From contig WGMT01000056.1 in NCBI GenBank assembly GCA_016124945.1, positions 30,216 to 94,215 on the forward strand: a stretch of DNA of 64,000 nucleotides. Direction: 5' to 3'. How positions within the stretch are numbered: the stretch's first letter is position 1; each line of letters opens with the position of its first letter. Both the position numbers and the translations under genes were made by a program. Source of the DNA: a bacterium. Its GTDB lineage: Bacteria > Chloroflexota > Anaerolineae > Caldilineales > Caldilineaceae. Positions 37,072 through 47,907 of this stretch are shown piece after piece. A model generated the notes under the pieces. The model saw only the letters and a list, made by a program, of their open reading frames with translations, did no database searches and was not told the DNA's origin.

Positions 37072-38646
37072 ATGGACACAAGAATTATCCAAGGACCGAC
37101 ACTCACCGAACGGGATATCGCCCTCTTGCACCGCCTGGAGCCAGGGCTCTTCATCACGGCGGATGTCAGTCGCGCCGACATTATGCTCTGTTGTCTACAT
37201 GGCCGTGAGCAGATCCTGGTTGCGCAGCATGCGCGCCCACGTTCAATCTCGTCTATCTACCTTAAAGACGCAACCGGGCGCCTCTTTTCGGCGGTGGAAC
37301 AGCCTCTTGTCTTCCATGCCCTTACCGAAGACCGCATCGGCAGCCGACGAAAACAAGTCCTCAGTAGTGGGGCACCAATCATCCAGCAGGTTTTCCCCAT
37401 TCACAACGCCGCCAATCGGGTAATCGCGGCCATGTTGGTGGAAACCAATATGATCGAGTTTGAGCGTCATCGCCGCCGCGACAAACCCTTCCGCCGTGCC
37501 GTCCACTGGTTGCAGGAGATGTCGGTACGTGGGGAAATCGAAATTCCCGACAAATTGGTCGGCTTTGGCTCTCTCGACGGCATTTATCTCGTCGACGAGC
37601 AATCTTGCATTCGTTATATGAGCGGCATTGCCACCAATCTCTACCGCTCCATCGGCCTTGTCAAAGACATGCGAGGCCGCCACATTTCTGGATTGGAAGA
37701 GATCGACGAAAAGGTGGTTGATCAGGCGATGCAGGCTAACCGCTGTGTCGAACATCGCCACGAATCTCCCGATGGCCGCATCTGGGTTCGCACTGTCATC
37801 CCCCTGAGGGCGCCTGCAGGCAGTTGGCCACGCGTACGGCGGCAGTGGGCGCGTTACACACCCTGGATCAAGCCGATTTACAAGCTGCCACACGTCGACG
37901 GCGCGCTGGTGATTGTGCACAACGCCACCGAGCGGGTACAGCGCGAACGCGAACTCAATGTAAAATCGGCCATGATCCAGGAAGTGCATCACCGCGTCAA
38001 AAACAATTTACAGACCATCGCCGCCATTTTACGCATCCAGGCGCGGCGCTGTGAGAGCAGCGAGGCGCAGCAACACCTCACCGACGCCGTCAACCGCATC
38101 CTGAGCATGTCGGTGATCCACGAATACCTCAGCCAAGACGAGCACCAGCCCATCAACATTCGCGACGTCTGTCAACGGGTGGTGGGGCAGGCGCAGCAGG
38201 TAGCGGTGAATCCTGGCCAACAGGTGAATATCACGCTGGCCGGTCCAAATATTCGGCTCCCGGCTGGGCAGGCGACGGCTGCCGCGTTGGTGGTGAATGA
38301 ACTGCTGCTCAATGCCATCGAACATGGCTTGCAAGATCGCCAGCAAGGACAAATCGCGCTGACGTTGCAAGATCTGGGCGACATTGTGCAGATCGATGTG
38401 GAAGACGATGGTCTGGGCCTGCCCGATGGCTTCAACCTGGGCGCAAGCCGAAGCCTGGGTTTGCAGATTACACGCACACTCGTCACCGACGACCTCAAGG
38501 GCGAGATCATCATCGAGCCTGTCCACGCGTCGGTGACCACAGAGAACGGCCACGTGGCGGCACAGGGGACGCGTGCACGCGTCATCTTCCCCAAACGCCC
38601 CATCCAGGTGACGGAATCATCACCGGTCTCCGATGGATCGGCATGA
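37072..38646 (+). CDS. PdtaS-like sensor histidine kinase (HisKA_2)
   Basis: 524 residues, soluble. A GAF-like N-terminal sensor domain (about 1-150) and a PAS-like domain (about 160-290) precede a HisKA_2 domain with EVHHRVKNNLQT; His306 or His307 is the phosphorylated residue. The ATPase part has VVNELLLNAIEHG and DDGLGLPDG. This is the architecture of PdtaS/EutW-type kinases, whose partners are ANTAR antiterminators; such a regulator is encoded 213 bases downstream. A good promoter and a terminator-like leader hairpin lie upstream. Confidence 0.92.
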   Translation: MDTRIIQGPTLTERDIALLHRLEPGLFITADVSRADIMLCCLHGREQILVAQHARPRSISSIYLKDATGRLFSAVEQPLVFHALTEDRIGSRRKQVLSSGAPIIQQVFPIHNAANRVIAAMLVETNMIEFERHRRRDKPFRRAVHWLQEMSVRGEIEIPDKLVGFGSLDGIYLVDEQSCIRYMSGIATNLYRSIGLVKDMRGRHISGLEEIDEKVVDQAMQANRCVEHRHESPDGRIWVRTVIPLRAPAGSWPRVRRQWARYTPWIKPIYKLPHVDGALVIVHNATERVQRERELNVKSAMIQEVHHRVKNNLQTIAAILRIQARRCESSEAQQHLTDAVNRILSMSVIHEYLSQDEHQPINIRDVCQRVVGQAQQVAVNPGQQVNITLAGPNIRLPAGQATAAALVVNELLLNAIEHGLQDRQQGQIALTLQDLGDIVQIDVEDDGLGLPDGFNLGASRSLGLQITRTLVTDDLKGEIIIEPVHASVTTENGHVAAQGTRARVIFPKRPIQVTESSPVSDGSA

Positions 38647-38774
38647 GTAGAACGCCATGTCGCGGCAAGATCGCATGCAGCGCAAACATGGACATATCGA
38701 TCCTATCCTAAATCGACGGTGGTGTGGTACGATGGGGAATCTAGGATCTGGGGCAACAAGGTCACCGTCGAACG

Positions 38775-38806
38775 ACCGTCAACAGCTTTCACCGTCAACA
38801 GCTTTC
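38775..38806 (+). repeat. Two exact tandem 16-base repeats
   Basis: ACCGTCAACAGCTTTC occurs at 38775-38790 and 38791-38806, in the leader of the ANTAR regulator gene. Possible binding site; function unknown. Confidence 0.85.
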
Positions 38807-38859
38807 ACAGTCGGCTTAACCGTCAGCGCGACCTGACAAGTACGTAGAGGAGATCATAG

Positions 38860-39444
38860 GTGGAGCGTACACGCATCATCATCGCAGATGACGAATCCCT
38901 CATTCGCATGGACTTGCGAGAAATGCTCACGAATCTGGGCTATCTTGTTGTGGGTGAAGTTGGAGACGGTCGTAGCGCCGTCAACCTCGCCCGCGAACTC
39001 CGTCCGGACATTGTGATTATGGACATCAAAATGCCCGACATGGACGGCATTGAGGCGGCCCGCTATCTCACCGAAGAACGGGTGGCGCCTGTCCTCTTGC
39101 TCAGCGCTTACAGCCAGCAAGAGCTGGTGACGCGCGCCCGAGAAGCAGGGGTGGCCGGCTATCTGGTCAAGCCCTTCCGTGAGAGCGATCTCACGCCGGC
39201 CATTGAGGTGGCGCTGGCCCGCTTCAGCGAATTTCGGGCACTGGAACGCGAAGTCGGCGATCTGCGTGAAACGCTGGAGACCCGCAAAGTGGTGGAGCGT
39301 GCCAAAGGCATCCTCATGGACACGCAGGGGCTCAACGAATCTGAAGCCTTTCGTCGCATTCAGAAAATGAGCATGAACAACCGCAAGCCCATGAAGGCTG
39401 TGGCCGAAGCAATTATTCTGGCCCACCAAGTCGGCGAACACTAG
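38860..39444 (+). CDS. Response regulator with ANTAR RNA-binding domain (PdtaR-like)
   Basis: 194 residues from GTG 38860, seven bases after AGAGGAG. Receiver domain with phosphorylated Asp55 (IVIMDIKMPDMDG) and Lys in LVKPFRES. The C-terminal ANTAR domain (about 135-190) has the typical VERAKGILMDTQGLNESEAF. ANTAR proteins bind paired RNA hairpins and prevent transcription termination. The PdtaS-like kinase upstream is the obvious partner. Confidence 0.95.
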   Translation: MERTRIIIADDESLIRMDLREMLTNLGYLVVGEVGDGRSAVNLARELRPDIVIMDIKMPDMDGIEAARYLTEERVAPVLLLSAYSQQELVTRAREAGVAGYLVKPFRESDLTPAIEVALARFSEFRALEREVGDLRETLETRKVVERAKGILMDTQGLNESEAFRRIQKMSMNNRKPMKAVAEAIILAHQVGEH

Positions 39445-39473
39445 GCAGAAGGCATGTTGTGCTGGAGGGCGTT

Positions 39474-40214
39474 GTGAAGCTTTCTGTCATTATGCCTGTC
39501 TACAACGAAGTAGGCACGCTTGAGGAGATCATCCGCCGTGTACGTGCGGTTGATCTGACGGTCAACAAAGATGGTAGCAATGAACTGCTCGACGGCCCGA
39601 TTACGCTTGAACGCGAAATCGTGATCATCGACGATGGCTCCACCGACGGCACGCGCGAGATCCTGGATCGCTGGAAGGATGTGGCCGACGGCGACATGCA
39701 GATCATCTATCACCTGGCCAATGGCGGCAAAGGTGCTGCGCTGCGCACAGGCTTTCAGCACGCCACCGGCGATATCCTTGTAATCCAAGACGCCGATCTC
39801 GAGTACGATCCGCGTGATTACATTGGCTTGCTCCTGCCCATCCTCGAAGGACGCACCGCCGTTGTCTATGGCAGCCGTTTCTTGGGCGGCCCCCGCTCGG
39901 CCATGAGCCTGAGCCACACATTGGGCAACCAAGGCGTCACCTGGATCACAAACCTGCTCTACGGTACCATCCTCAGCGACATGGAAACCTGTTACAAGTG
40001 TTTCCGGCGCGACGTCATCAACGGTATGCCGCTGAACAGCCGCCGCTTTGAGATTGAACCTGAATTGACGGCCAAAATCCTGAAACGAGGGTACTCGATT
40101 TTTGAAGTGCCCATTAGCTACAACGGCCGTGAATTTCACGAAGGCAAGAAGCTGACCTGGCGCGACGGTTTTGCCGCCGTGATGACGCTACTGCGTTACC
40201 GCTTCTCTGATTGA
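39474..40214 (+). CDS. Family 2 glycosyltransferase (dolichyl-phosphate-mannose synthase type)
   Basis: 246 residues from GTG 39474, which has GGAGG five bases upstream; GTG 39459 is an alternative. Typical GT2 motifs: SVIMPVYNE, VIIDDGSTDGT and the metal-binding DAD in VIQDADLEYDP. Lacking membrane helices, it probably loads a sugar onto a polyprenyl phosphate at the inner face of the membrane. Its stop overlaps the start of a PMT-type transferase (TGATG), which would use such a lipid-linked sugar. Confidence 0.92.
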   Translation: MKLSVIMPVYNEVGTLEEIIRRVRAVDLTVNKDGSNELLDGPITLEREIVIIDDGSTDGTREILDRWKDVADGDMQIIYHLANGGKGAALRTGFQHATGDILVIQDADLEYDPRDYIGLLLPILEGRTAVVYGSRFLGGPRSAMSLSHTLGNQGVTWITNLLYGTILSDMETCYKCFRRDVINGMPLNSRRFEIEPELTAKILKRGYSIFEVPISYNGREFHEGKKLTWRDGFAAVMTLLRYRFSD

Positions 40215-41806
40215 TGGAAGATACGCTTTTGCCGTCCGGTCTCTCCTCTGGCCGCGCCGGCACCTTGGCACTCCTGAATCGATCTCTGCTTACCACTGCC
40301 TACCGCCCGGCGTTGTTGACGCTGATGTTGGTGGGCTTTTTGTTTCGCATTGCCCTGCTTACGGCTTTCCCCTTCCGCGAGGATGAAGCAATCTACAGCT
40401 TCTGGGCGCTGCACATCACCCGCGTCGATCCGCTCATGCTCAGCGTCTGGCCCGACAAGCCGCCCGTCTTCCTCTGGCTTTTGGGGGGGACCTTTTCGAT
40501 CTTGGGCGCAGGGGAAGCACAGGCCCGGCTTTTCAACATTGCCGTGTCGATCCTCACGGTTGCGGTGGTTGCCGCCACGGCGCGCACCTTCTGGGGAAAG
40601 AAGACGGCCCTGATCTGCGCCCTGTTTTTTGCATTGAACCCCTTCGCCATCGGCTTTAGCGCCACCGCCTTTACCGATCCGTTACTCGTCCTCTTCGGCG
40701 TGCTGGCCTTCCACGCCGCCGTCACCCGCCGCCCGTTGTGGGCCGGCGTCTGGCTCGCCCTCGCCATCATGACCAAGCAGCAGGGGATCCTGTATGTGCC
40801 GCTGATCCTGGCAATGATCTGGCAACTCAAGCTATCATCGCCAACGGCTACGCTCAGACATCATCCCATCCTCTCATCATCCTACCGTCTCCTCATCTCA
40901 TTTCTCGGCGCTGCGCTCGCCCTCATTCCCATCTTGCTTTGGGACGCCGCCCGTTGGCACGTCGCCCCGTCGCCCTGGGATCTGAGTGTGCGCAACTACG
41001 GTGGTTTTGCGCTGTCCCCCCTGGTCGAGTGGCCCGCACGGCTGAAGGAATGGGGATCGCTGCTCTGGTACCTCACCGGGAGCACCTGGGTTTGGGGATT
41101 GGCGGCGCTGTGCCTCATCGCTATGCCCTTTCGCCGCACCAGAGAGAAGCGAATCACCCATCATCTCTTCATCTCATCAACGCTCCTGCTCTGGTCTTTC
41201 GGCTTCCTCGCCTTCCACCTGGCGACGACGACACAGACTTGGGATCGCTATCTGTTGCCGTTGACGCCCTTTTTTGCTCTTGGGATAGCGCTTCTCCTGG
41301 CGCGGACACTTTCGCTGTTGCCAGGGAACCGTACGCAGTTGGCTGCCGTTGTGCTGGCGGCGGTGTTGCTCTTCCCCCCGGCGTGGACAGCCGCACAGGG
41401 ACGCATCCCGATTGGCGGCGATCGTGGCGGCTACGCCGGTTTGCACGAAGTGATCAACTGGCTAGACAATGAAGCGCCGCCGGGCAGTGTGCTTTATCAC
41501 CGTCTATTGGGCTGGCACTACCGCTTCTACTTTTTCGACGACAGTTCGTCCGCCCACAACCGTTTCGATCTACGTTGGTATCCCAATTCGGTCTACCTGG
41601 CCGACAACGCCGCCAAGATCGGACACGAATCTCGCTTCCTGGTGATGCCGGAGTGGGTGTCGTTGCGCAACTGGGAACGGGATCTAGCTGTACGCCACAT
41701 CGCAGCCGTGGAGAGGTTACGCGCTGGGCGCTTTGTCCTTTACGAGTTGACCGGCCCCCCACAGGAATATTGCGACTGGTGTTTTTCGCGACCAAGCGCA
41801 GAATAA
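40214..41806 (+). CDS. PMT/ArnT-type (GT39/GT83-like) membrane glycosyltransferase
   Basis: About 530 residues with roughly ten membrane helices. The first periplasmic loop has the acidic motif PFREDEAIYSFWA typical of PMT_2 enzymes, which move sugar from a polyprenyl phosphate to protein or lipid. Translation is coupled to the GT2 gene upstream. Two stretches rich in CATC units (40855-40905 and 41147-41190) look like old repeat insertions kept in frame within loops. The acceptor is unknown. Confidence 0.85.
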   Translation: MEDTLLPSGLSSGRAGTLALLNRSLLTTAYRPALLTLMLVGFLFRIALLTAFPFREDEAIYSFWALHITRVDPLMLSVWPDKPPVFLWLLGGTFSILGAGEAQARLFNIAVSILTVAVVAATARTFWGKKTALICALFFALNPFAIGFSATAFTDPLLVLFGVLAFHAAVTRRPLWAGVWLALAIMTKQQGILYVPLILAMIWQLKLSSPTATLRHHPILSSSYRLLISFLGAALALIPILLWDAARWHVAPSPWDLSVRNYGGFALSPLVEWPARLKEWGSLLWYLTGSTWVWGLAALCLIAMPFRRTREKRITHHLFISSTLLLWSFGFLAFHLATTTQTWDRYLLPLTPFFALGIALLLARTLSLLPGNRTQLAAVVLAAVLLFPPAWTAAQGRIPIGGDRGGYAGLHEVINWLDNEAPPGSVLYHRLLGWHYRFYFFDDSSSAHNRFDLRWYPNSVYLADNAAKIGHESRFLVMPEWVSLRNWERDLAVRHIAAVERLRAGRFVLYELTGPPQEYCDWCFSRPSAE

Positions 41807-41825
41807 CGGTGACGGGGCGCGCGGC

Positions 41826-41895
41826 GACAGTGCCTGGCACGGGCCAAGCGCACAAACTATTTCGGACGATCCGCTGGCCCGTGCCAGGCACTGTC
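41826..41895 (+). repeat. Perfect 21-bp inverted repeat with 28-base loop
   Basis: Arms 41826-41846 and 41875-41895 (GACAGTGCCTGGCACGGGCC and complement) are identical. Each arm also contains the palindrome GTGCCTGGCAC-like core. It lies between two membrane glycosyltransferase-type genes. Confidence 0.9.
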
Positions 41896-41929
41896 TGCAC
41901 CATTCATCAATCATCATTCATCTCTTTCC

Positions 41930-44917
41930 ATGCGCCGTTTTCTACCACACCTTCTTGCCGCACTGTTCCTTGCCCTCTTCGTGATGGCGCTCTTTGCGCG
42001 TCTGCTTTTTACAGATCGCGTCCTGGCTACAGGGGACATTCTGCTCTACTTCTACCCCTACCGCGATTACGCCGCCGCCGCCCTCCGCGAAGGACAGATC
42101 CCCCTGTGGAATCCGTACATTTTCTCCGGGGTTCCCTTTCTGGCCAACCCGCAGGCCGCTGTGCTCTATCCCCTGCACTGGCCGCTAAGCTGGCTCCCGG
42201 TGACCAAACAGATCTACGTCAGCGCCGCCCTCCACGCCTGGATCTTGGGGCTAGGCGGCTACGTCCTCTTGCGGCGGTGGCATTTCGGCTGGACGTCCGC
42301 CCTTGTCGCCGGGATCGTCCTGGCGGGCAGCGGTTTCTACGGCGGCCTCATTGGTCACCTCAACCAGATGAACGCGGCGGCATGGCTGCCGTGGATGGCG
42401 AGTCTATTTGCGATTGACGATTTACGATTGACGATTGCCGCGCGGCACACGCGACAGGACAATCGTCAGTCCTCGGTACAGGCCGCCAATCCAGCGCTCA
42501 CATCTCAACAAGACAATCGTCAATCGTCAATCGTCAATCGTCAATCTCTCTTGTGCGTTGCCGCCTTCTCCCTCCTCGTCGCCCTCACCCTGCTTGCCGG
42601 CCACACACAGACGGCCTATATCAATTTGTTTGGTGTGGGGGTGTGGATCGTGATTGGGGCATTTACGATTGACGATTCGCGATTGACGATTGTCCGGTGG
42701 CGCGCCCGAATGCGCCGGACAAAGTCAACCGGACAAGCCCCCAATGAAACGTTCACGTCTCAACACGAAATCGTCAATCGTCAATCGTCAATCGTCAATT
42801 TGCTCTCAAACCTCCTCATTTACGCCCTCGGCGTCGTCCTCGGCGTGCTGCTTTCAGCGGCGCAGTTGCTACCTACTTTGGAATTAAGCGATCTGGGGTT
42901 ACGCAGCGGCGGGTTGACCTATTGGGACGCCACGAGTTTCAGCTTGCAGCCGCTGAACTTGTTGTGGACGCTGCTGCCCTCCTATGGATTGGTGGATCTG
43001 AGCATGGTCTTCGGTGTGGCCTTCACCGAATTCGTCGGCTACGTGGGGACAATCCCGCTGCTGCTGGCGTTGGTGGGATTGTGGCGATCGCGTGGACAAC
43101 GCGCCTGGTGGTTCGGCGTCACCTTCGTGGTGCTCGGCCTCTTCCTCGCATTAGGACGTTGGAACCCGCTCTACTACGTCCTCTTTCAACTCGTGCCCGG
43201 CTTCGACCTCTTCCGCACCCCGGCGCGCTGGCTCATGCTATACACGCTGGGGATGGCGGTGTTGGCTGCATTGACGATTTGCGATTTACGATTGACGATT
43301 GTCCGGTGGAGCGCCCGAACGCGCCGGACAAAGTCAACCGGACAAGCCCCCAATGAAAAACTCACACCTCAACACGAAATCGTCAATCGTCAATCGTCAA
43401 TCGTCAATCTCATCTCCCTGATCCTGCTCACACTGATCTCCCTCGATCTCATCCTCAGCGCACGGTCCTTGCCCCACACCCATCCGACTGCGCCGCAGGC
43501 CGTCTATGACGTACGCACCGCCCCGGCCCATCTGCTCACCGCCCCGGAGCGGACGCTCGACCCGGCGGCGATGGGACGTTTCCTCAGCCTGAGCATCACC
43601 ACCTTCGATCCGGGGGACATGGCCGATTGGCGGCGTATCTATCGTGAAGGCGAGTCGCCGCAGTTGGACGAGAAGGCATTCATGGATCTGATCGTCGCCA
43701 TCAAGATTCAAGAACTTCTCGGTCACAACCTGCCGCTGCTCTGGCGCGTCCCCGCTGTGGACGGCTTCGACGGTGGCGTGTTGCCGTTGCAACGCTACAA
43801 CCAGTTCATGTCGCTGCTCATCCCCGCCGAACGGCTGGTGCCCGATGGCCGCATCCGCGAGCAGTTGGCCGACGTGCCACCGGCCGATATGCTCAGCCTG
43901 CTCAACGCTCAATACGTCATCACCGATAAGATCCGCGATCTCTGGTTTGAGGGTGTCTATTTTGACAGGCAGATCGGGGCCACGTTGGCCACATCCCTGC
44001 CCGCGGTGGACGTAGACGCGCCCGGCACCTTCAGCGCCACGATGGTAGGCGTCATCGGCTTTGTGGACGGTCAACCGCCCGCCGAAAATCAGCAGATCGC
44101 TTCGGTGCAAGTCTTCGCCGGGGGCGAGATGATCGAAGAAGTTCCTCTGCTGGCGGGGGAACATTTTGCCGATCCCGTCCTCGATAGTGTAGCGGCGGCG
44201 GACGCGCTGGTGGCCTTCCGCGATGTAGAAAACAATCGCCAAGAGTACCTGGCCCGTCTCGCCTTGACCCAACCCACGTCTGTAGACAATCTGCGTTTCG
44301 TCCTCTCCGGCGACGCCGCGGTGACGATCCAGGCCGTCACCCTCCTCGACGAGCGCACGAACACCTTCCTGCCGCTGCTACCCAGCGATCAAGGACACTT
44401 CCGCCTCGTCCACAGCGGCGATGTGAAGATCTACGAAGCGCTGGATGTGCGTTCTCGTGCTTACATGGCCGACCGCGTCGACGTGGTATCCTCAACCGAG
44501 AACGCTATCACCCGCCTGCAAACTGATCGACAACTCGGCATCGCCGTGGTGGAAGCATCCGCCGATCTCAACCTGCAAGCCGGTGGCGGCGACGCCGCAA
44601 TCATCGCCTACGCGCCTGAACGGGTCGTCGTTCGTACCCGCACCGAAGACGATTCCTTCCTCGTGCTCAGCGATGCCTACTACCCCGGCTGGCAGGCCAC
44701 CATCGACGGCGCTCCTACGCCCATCTACCCTACCAACGTCCTGTTTCGCGGGGTGGCGGTGCCCGCGGGCGAACATGAGATCGTCTTCAGCTACGAACCG
44801 CAGACATGGCGCACCGGCGTCCTCATTTCAGGCGTCAGCATCGTCCTGTGGAGTGGGCTACTCGTGGCCGCTCTCTTCGCCCGTCGCCATCACAGGAACA
44901 CAGAACAGGAGAATTGA
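41930..44917 (+). CDS. YfhO-like large membrane protein carrying three in-frame repeat insertions
   Basis: 995 residues. The YfhO-type start (FYPYRDYAAAALREGQIPLW, then NPYIFSGVPFLANPQA) and about 12 membrane helices point to a membrane glycosyltransferase or related exporter acting on cell-wall polymers. A large outer domain follows (about 510-950), ending with a last helix. Three tandem-repeat elements are translated at about residues 161-205, 246-290 and 448-494, giving near-identical peptides (DDLRLTI at the start, RQSSIVN at the end). All three sit in polar loops between helices, where family members vary in length. Confidence 0.85.
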   Translation: MRRFLPHLLAALFLALFVMALFARLLFTDRVLATGDILLYFYPYRDYAAAALREGQIPLWNPYIFSGVPFLANPQAAVLYPLHWPLSWLPVTKQIYVSAALHAWILGLGGYVLLRRWHFGWTSALVAGIVLAGSGFYGGLIGHLNQMNAAAWLPWMASLFAIDDLRLTIAARHTRQDNRQSSVQAANPALTSQQDNRQSSIVNRQSLLCVAAFSLLVALTLLAGHTQTAYINLFGVGVWIVIGAFTIDDSRLTIVRWRARMRRTKSTGQAPNETFTSQHEIVNRQSSIVNLLSNLLIYALGVVLGVLLSAAQLLPTLELSDLGLRSGGLTYWDATSFSLQPLNLLWTLLPSYGLVDLSMVFGVAFTEFVGYVGTIPLLLALVGLWRSRGQRAWWFGVTFVVLGLFLALGRWNPLYYVLFQLVPGFDLFRTPARWLMLYTLGMAVLAALTICDLRLTIVRWSARTRRTKSTGQAPNEKLTPQHEIVNRQSSIVNLISLILLTLISLDLILSARSLPHTHPTAPQAVYDVRTAPAHLLTAPERTLDPAAMGRFLSLSITTFDPGDMADWRRIYREGESPQLDEKAFMDLIVAIKIQELLGHNLPLLWRVPAVDGFDGGVLPLQRYNQFMSLLIPAERLVPDGRIREQLADVPPADMLSLLNAQYVITDKIRDLWFEGVYFDRQIGATLATSLPAVDVDAPGTFSATMVGVIGFVDGQPPAENQQIASVQVFAGGEMIEEVPLLAGEHFADPVLDSVAAADALVAFRDVENNRQEYLARLALTQPTSVDNLRFVLSGDAAVTIQAVTLLDERTNTFLPLLPSDQGHFRLVHSGDVKIYEALDVRSRAYMADRVDVVSSTENAITRLQTDRQLGIAVVEASADLNLQAGGGDAAIIAYAPERVVVRTRTEDDSFLVLSDAYYPGWQATIDGAPTPIYPTNVLFRGVAVPAGEHEIVFSYEPQTWRTGVLISGVSIVLWSGLLVAALFARRHHRNTEQEN
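42411..42545 (+). repeat. In-frame repeat insertion 1
   Basis: CGATTGA-type units on the left, CAATCGT-type units on the right. The codon that would be TGA in a perfect repeat is TTA (42422-42424). Confidence 0.88.
42665..42800 (+). repeat. In-frame repeat insertion 2
   Basis: Same design as insertion 1. The expected TGA is TCG (42677-42679). The interior (TCCGGTGG to CACGTCTCAACACG) is almost the same as in insertion 3. Confidence 0.9.
43271..43410 (+). repeat. In-frame repeat insertion 3
   Basis: Close copy of insertion 2. The expected TGA is TTA (43286-43288). Confidence 0.9.
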
Positions 44918-45088
44918 TCCACAGATTACACGGATTTTCAGGATTCCCAGAGGAGAGAGGGGCTGCCAAGACATTCTGTAATCGTCATAGATGGTGCTAT
45001 AATCTTTGGGGGCCAATCGTGCCCCAATTTTATCCACGGTTCCGCTCAAATCTCTACAATCCTTTTAATCTGTGAAATCTGTGGATAA
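44917..45088 (+). repeat. Interrupted inverted repeat upstream of the transketolase gene
   Basis: ATCCACAGATTACACGGATT near 44920-44939 is matched by a complementary segment (TTAATCTGTGAAATCTGTGGAT) near 45064-45085, with mismatches. The promoter of the transketolase gene lies between the arms. Confidence 0.7.
44995..45003 (+). promoter_or_regulatory. Extended -10 promoter of the transketolase gene
   Basis: TGCTATAAT is an extended -10 element; no good -35 is seen. A hairpin with a T-rich end (45006-45031) follows at once in the predicted leader and could attenuate transcription. Confidence 0.55.
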
Positions 45089-45162
45089 ATCCTCTGTGCT
45101 GAATCCATCCGTGCTCGCACGGTTCATCGTTTGACGTATCCATCCAAAATGGGGGGGACATT

Positions 45163-47208
<2,046 letters not shown>

Positions 47209-47309
47209 GGACTGGGGATCGCACATTCGCCACTTTCGCGTGATGCGCCACGATCCGGCCCAATGCCAGTTACGGATTACGCATTACTCATTCTCTCAAG
47301 GATCATCTT

Positions 47310-47798
47310 ATGCAAGCCACCATCGCCCACCTTCTGCGCAGGACCCGGCAGCATCACGCCATTGAACATGCCACGATCCATTTGCTGGCGGCCCGTCATC
47401 AGCGGATCGCGATTGCGGGGCTGAGTGATCCGTGGGGCTTTACGCTCTACGGCAACGTCCCCGAAGACGCCGTGCGCCGAGCGGTGAGTGAGGCGCTGCT
47501 ACGTCTGCAAGCCGGCGAAGCGAACCTGGCGATCCACCCCAACTGCGGCACCAACATCGCCGCCAGCACGGTGTTGATCACCCTGGCCGCGCTCATGGGC
47601 AGCCGCGGTGACCGGCCCTACGTCGAAAAGTTCGCCACCACCGGCCTCATGGTGTTGGCCGCCCTCATCGCTGCGCAGCCCCTGGGCATGCGCTTACAAC
47701 AGTACACAACCCTGGCCGACGTCGCCGACCGCTGGCTCGTGAGCATCGATCCGATCCTGGACGGTGAGCGCAGCGCCTATCGGGTTACGCTGGAGTAG
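47310..47798 (+). CDS. DUF6391 family protein
   Basis: 162 residues. The start (HHAIEHATIHLLAARHQRIAIAGLSDPWGF) is typical of DUF6391, a family found mainly in cyanobacteria and Chloroflexota and of unknown function. A glycine/asparagine segment (HPNCGTNIAAS) and one or two membrane helices (about 87-130) follow. The TAG stop lies in the first unit of a repeat. Confidence 0.75.
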   Translation: MQATIAHLLRRTRQHHAIEHATIHLLAARHQRIAIAGLSDPWGFTLYGNVPEDAVRRAVSEALLRLQAGEANLAIHPNCGTNIAASTVLITLAALMGSRGDRPYVEKFATTGLMVLAALIAAQPLGMRLQQYTTLADVADRWLVSIDPILDGERSAYRVTLE

Positions 47799-47904
47799 GG
47801 ACTGGGGATTAGGGACTAGGGATCGGGCTGAGGAATCGTCTCTCACCCAGTCCCCAGTCCCTACTCCCTACTCCCTACTCCCTAATCCCTAATCCCTAAT
47901 CCCC
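47794..47904 (+). repeat. Inverted tandem-repeat element between the DUF6391 and holA genes
   Basis: Left arm GGGACTGGGGATTAGGGACT (47798 on); right arm has about eight units CCCAGTC, CCTACTC (x3) and CCTAATC (x3) up to four bases before the holA ATG. Confidence 0.9.
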
Positions 47905-47907
47905 ATT

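Noticed and set aside
41575..42417. 280-codon plus-strand frame across the end of the PMT gene and start of the YfhO-like gene
   Set aside because: Runs through the perfect inverted repeat and out of frame with two conserved genes.
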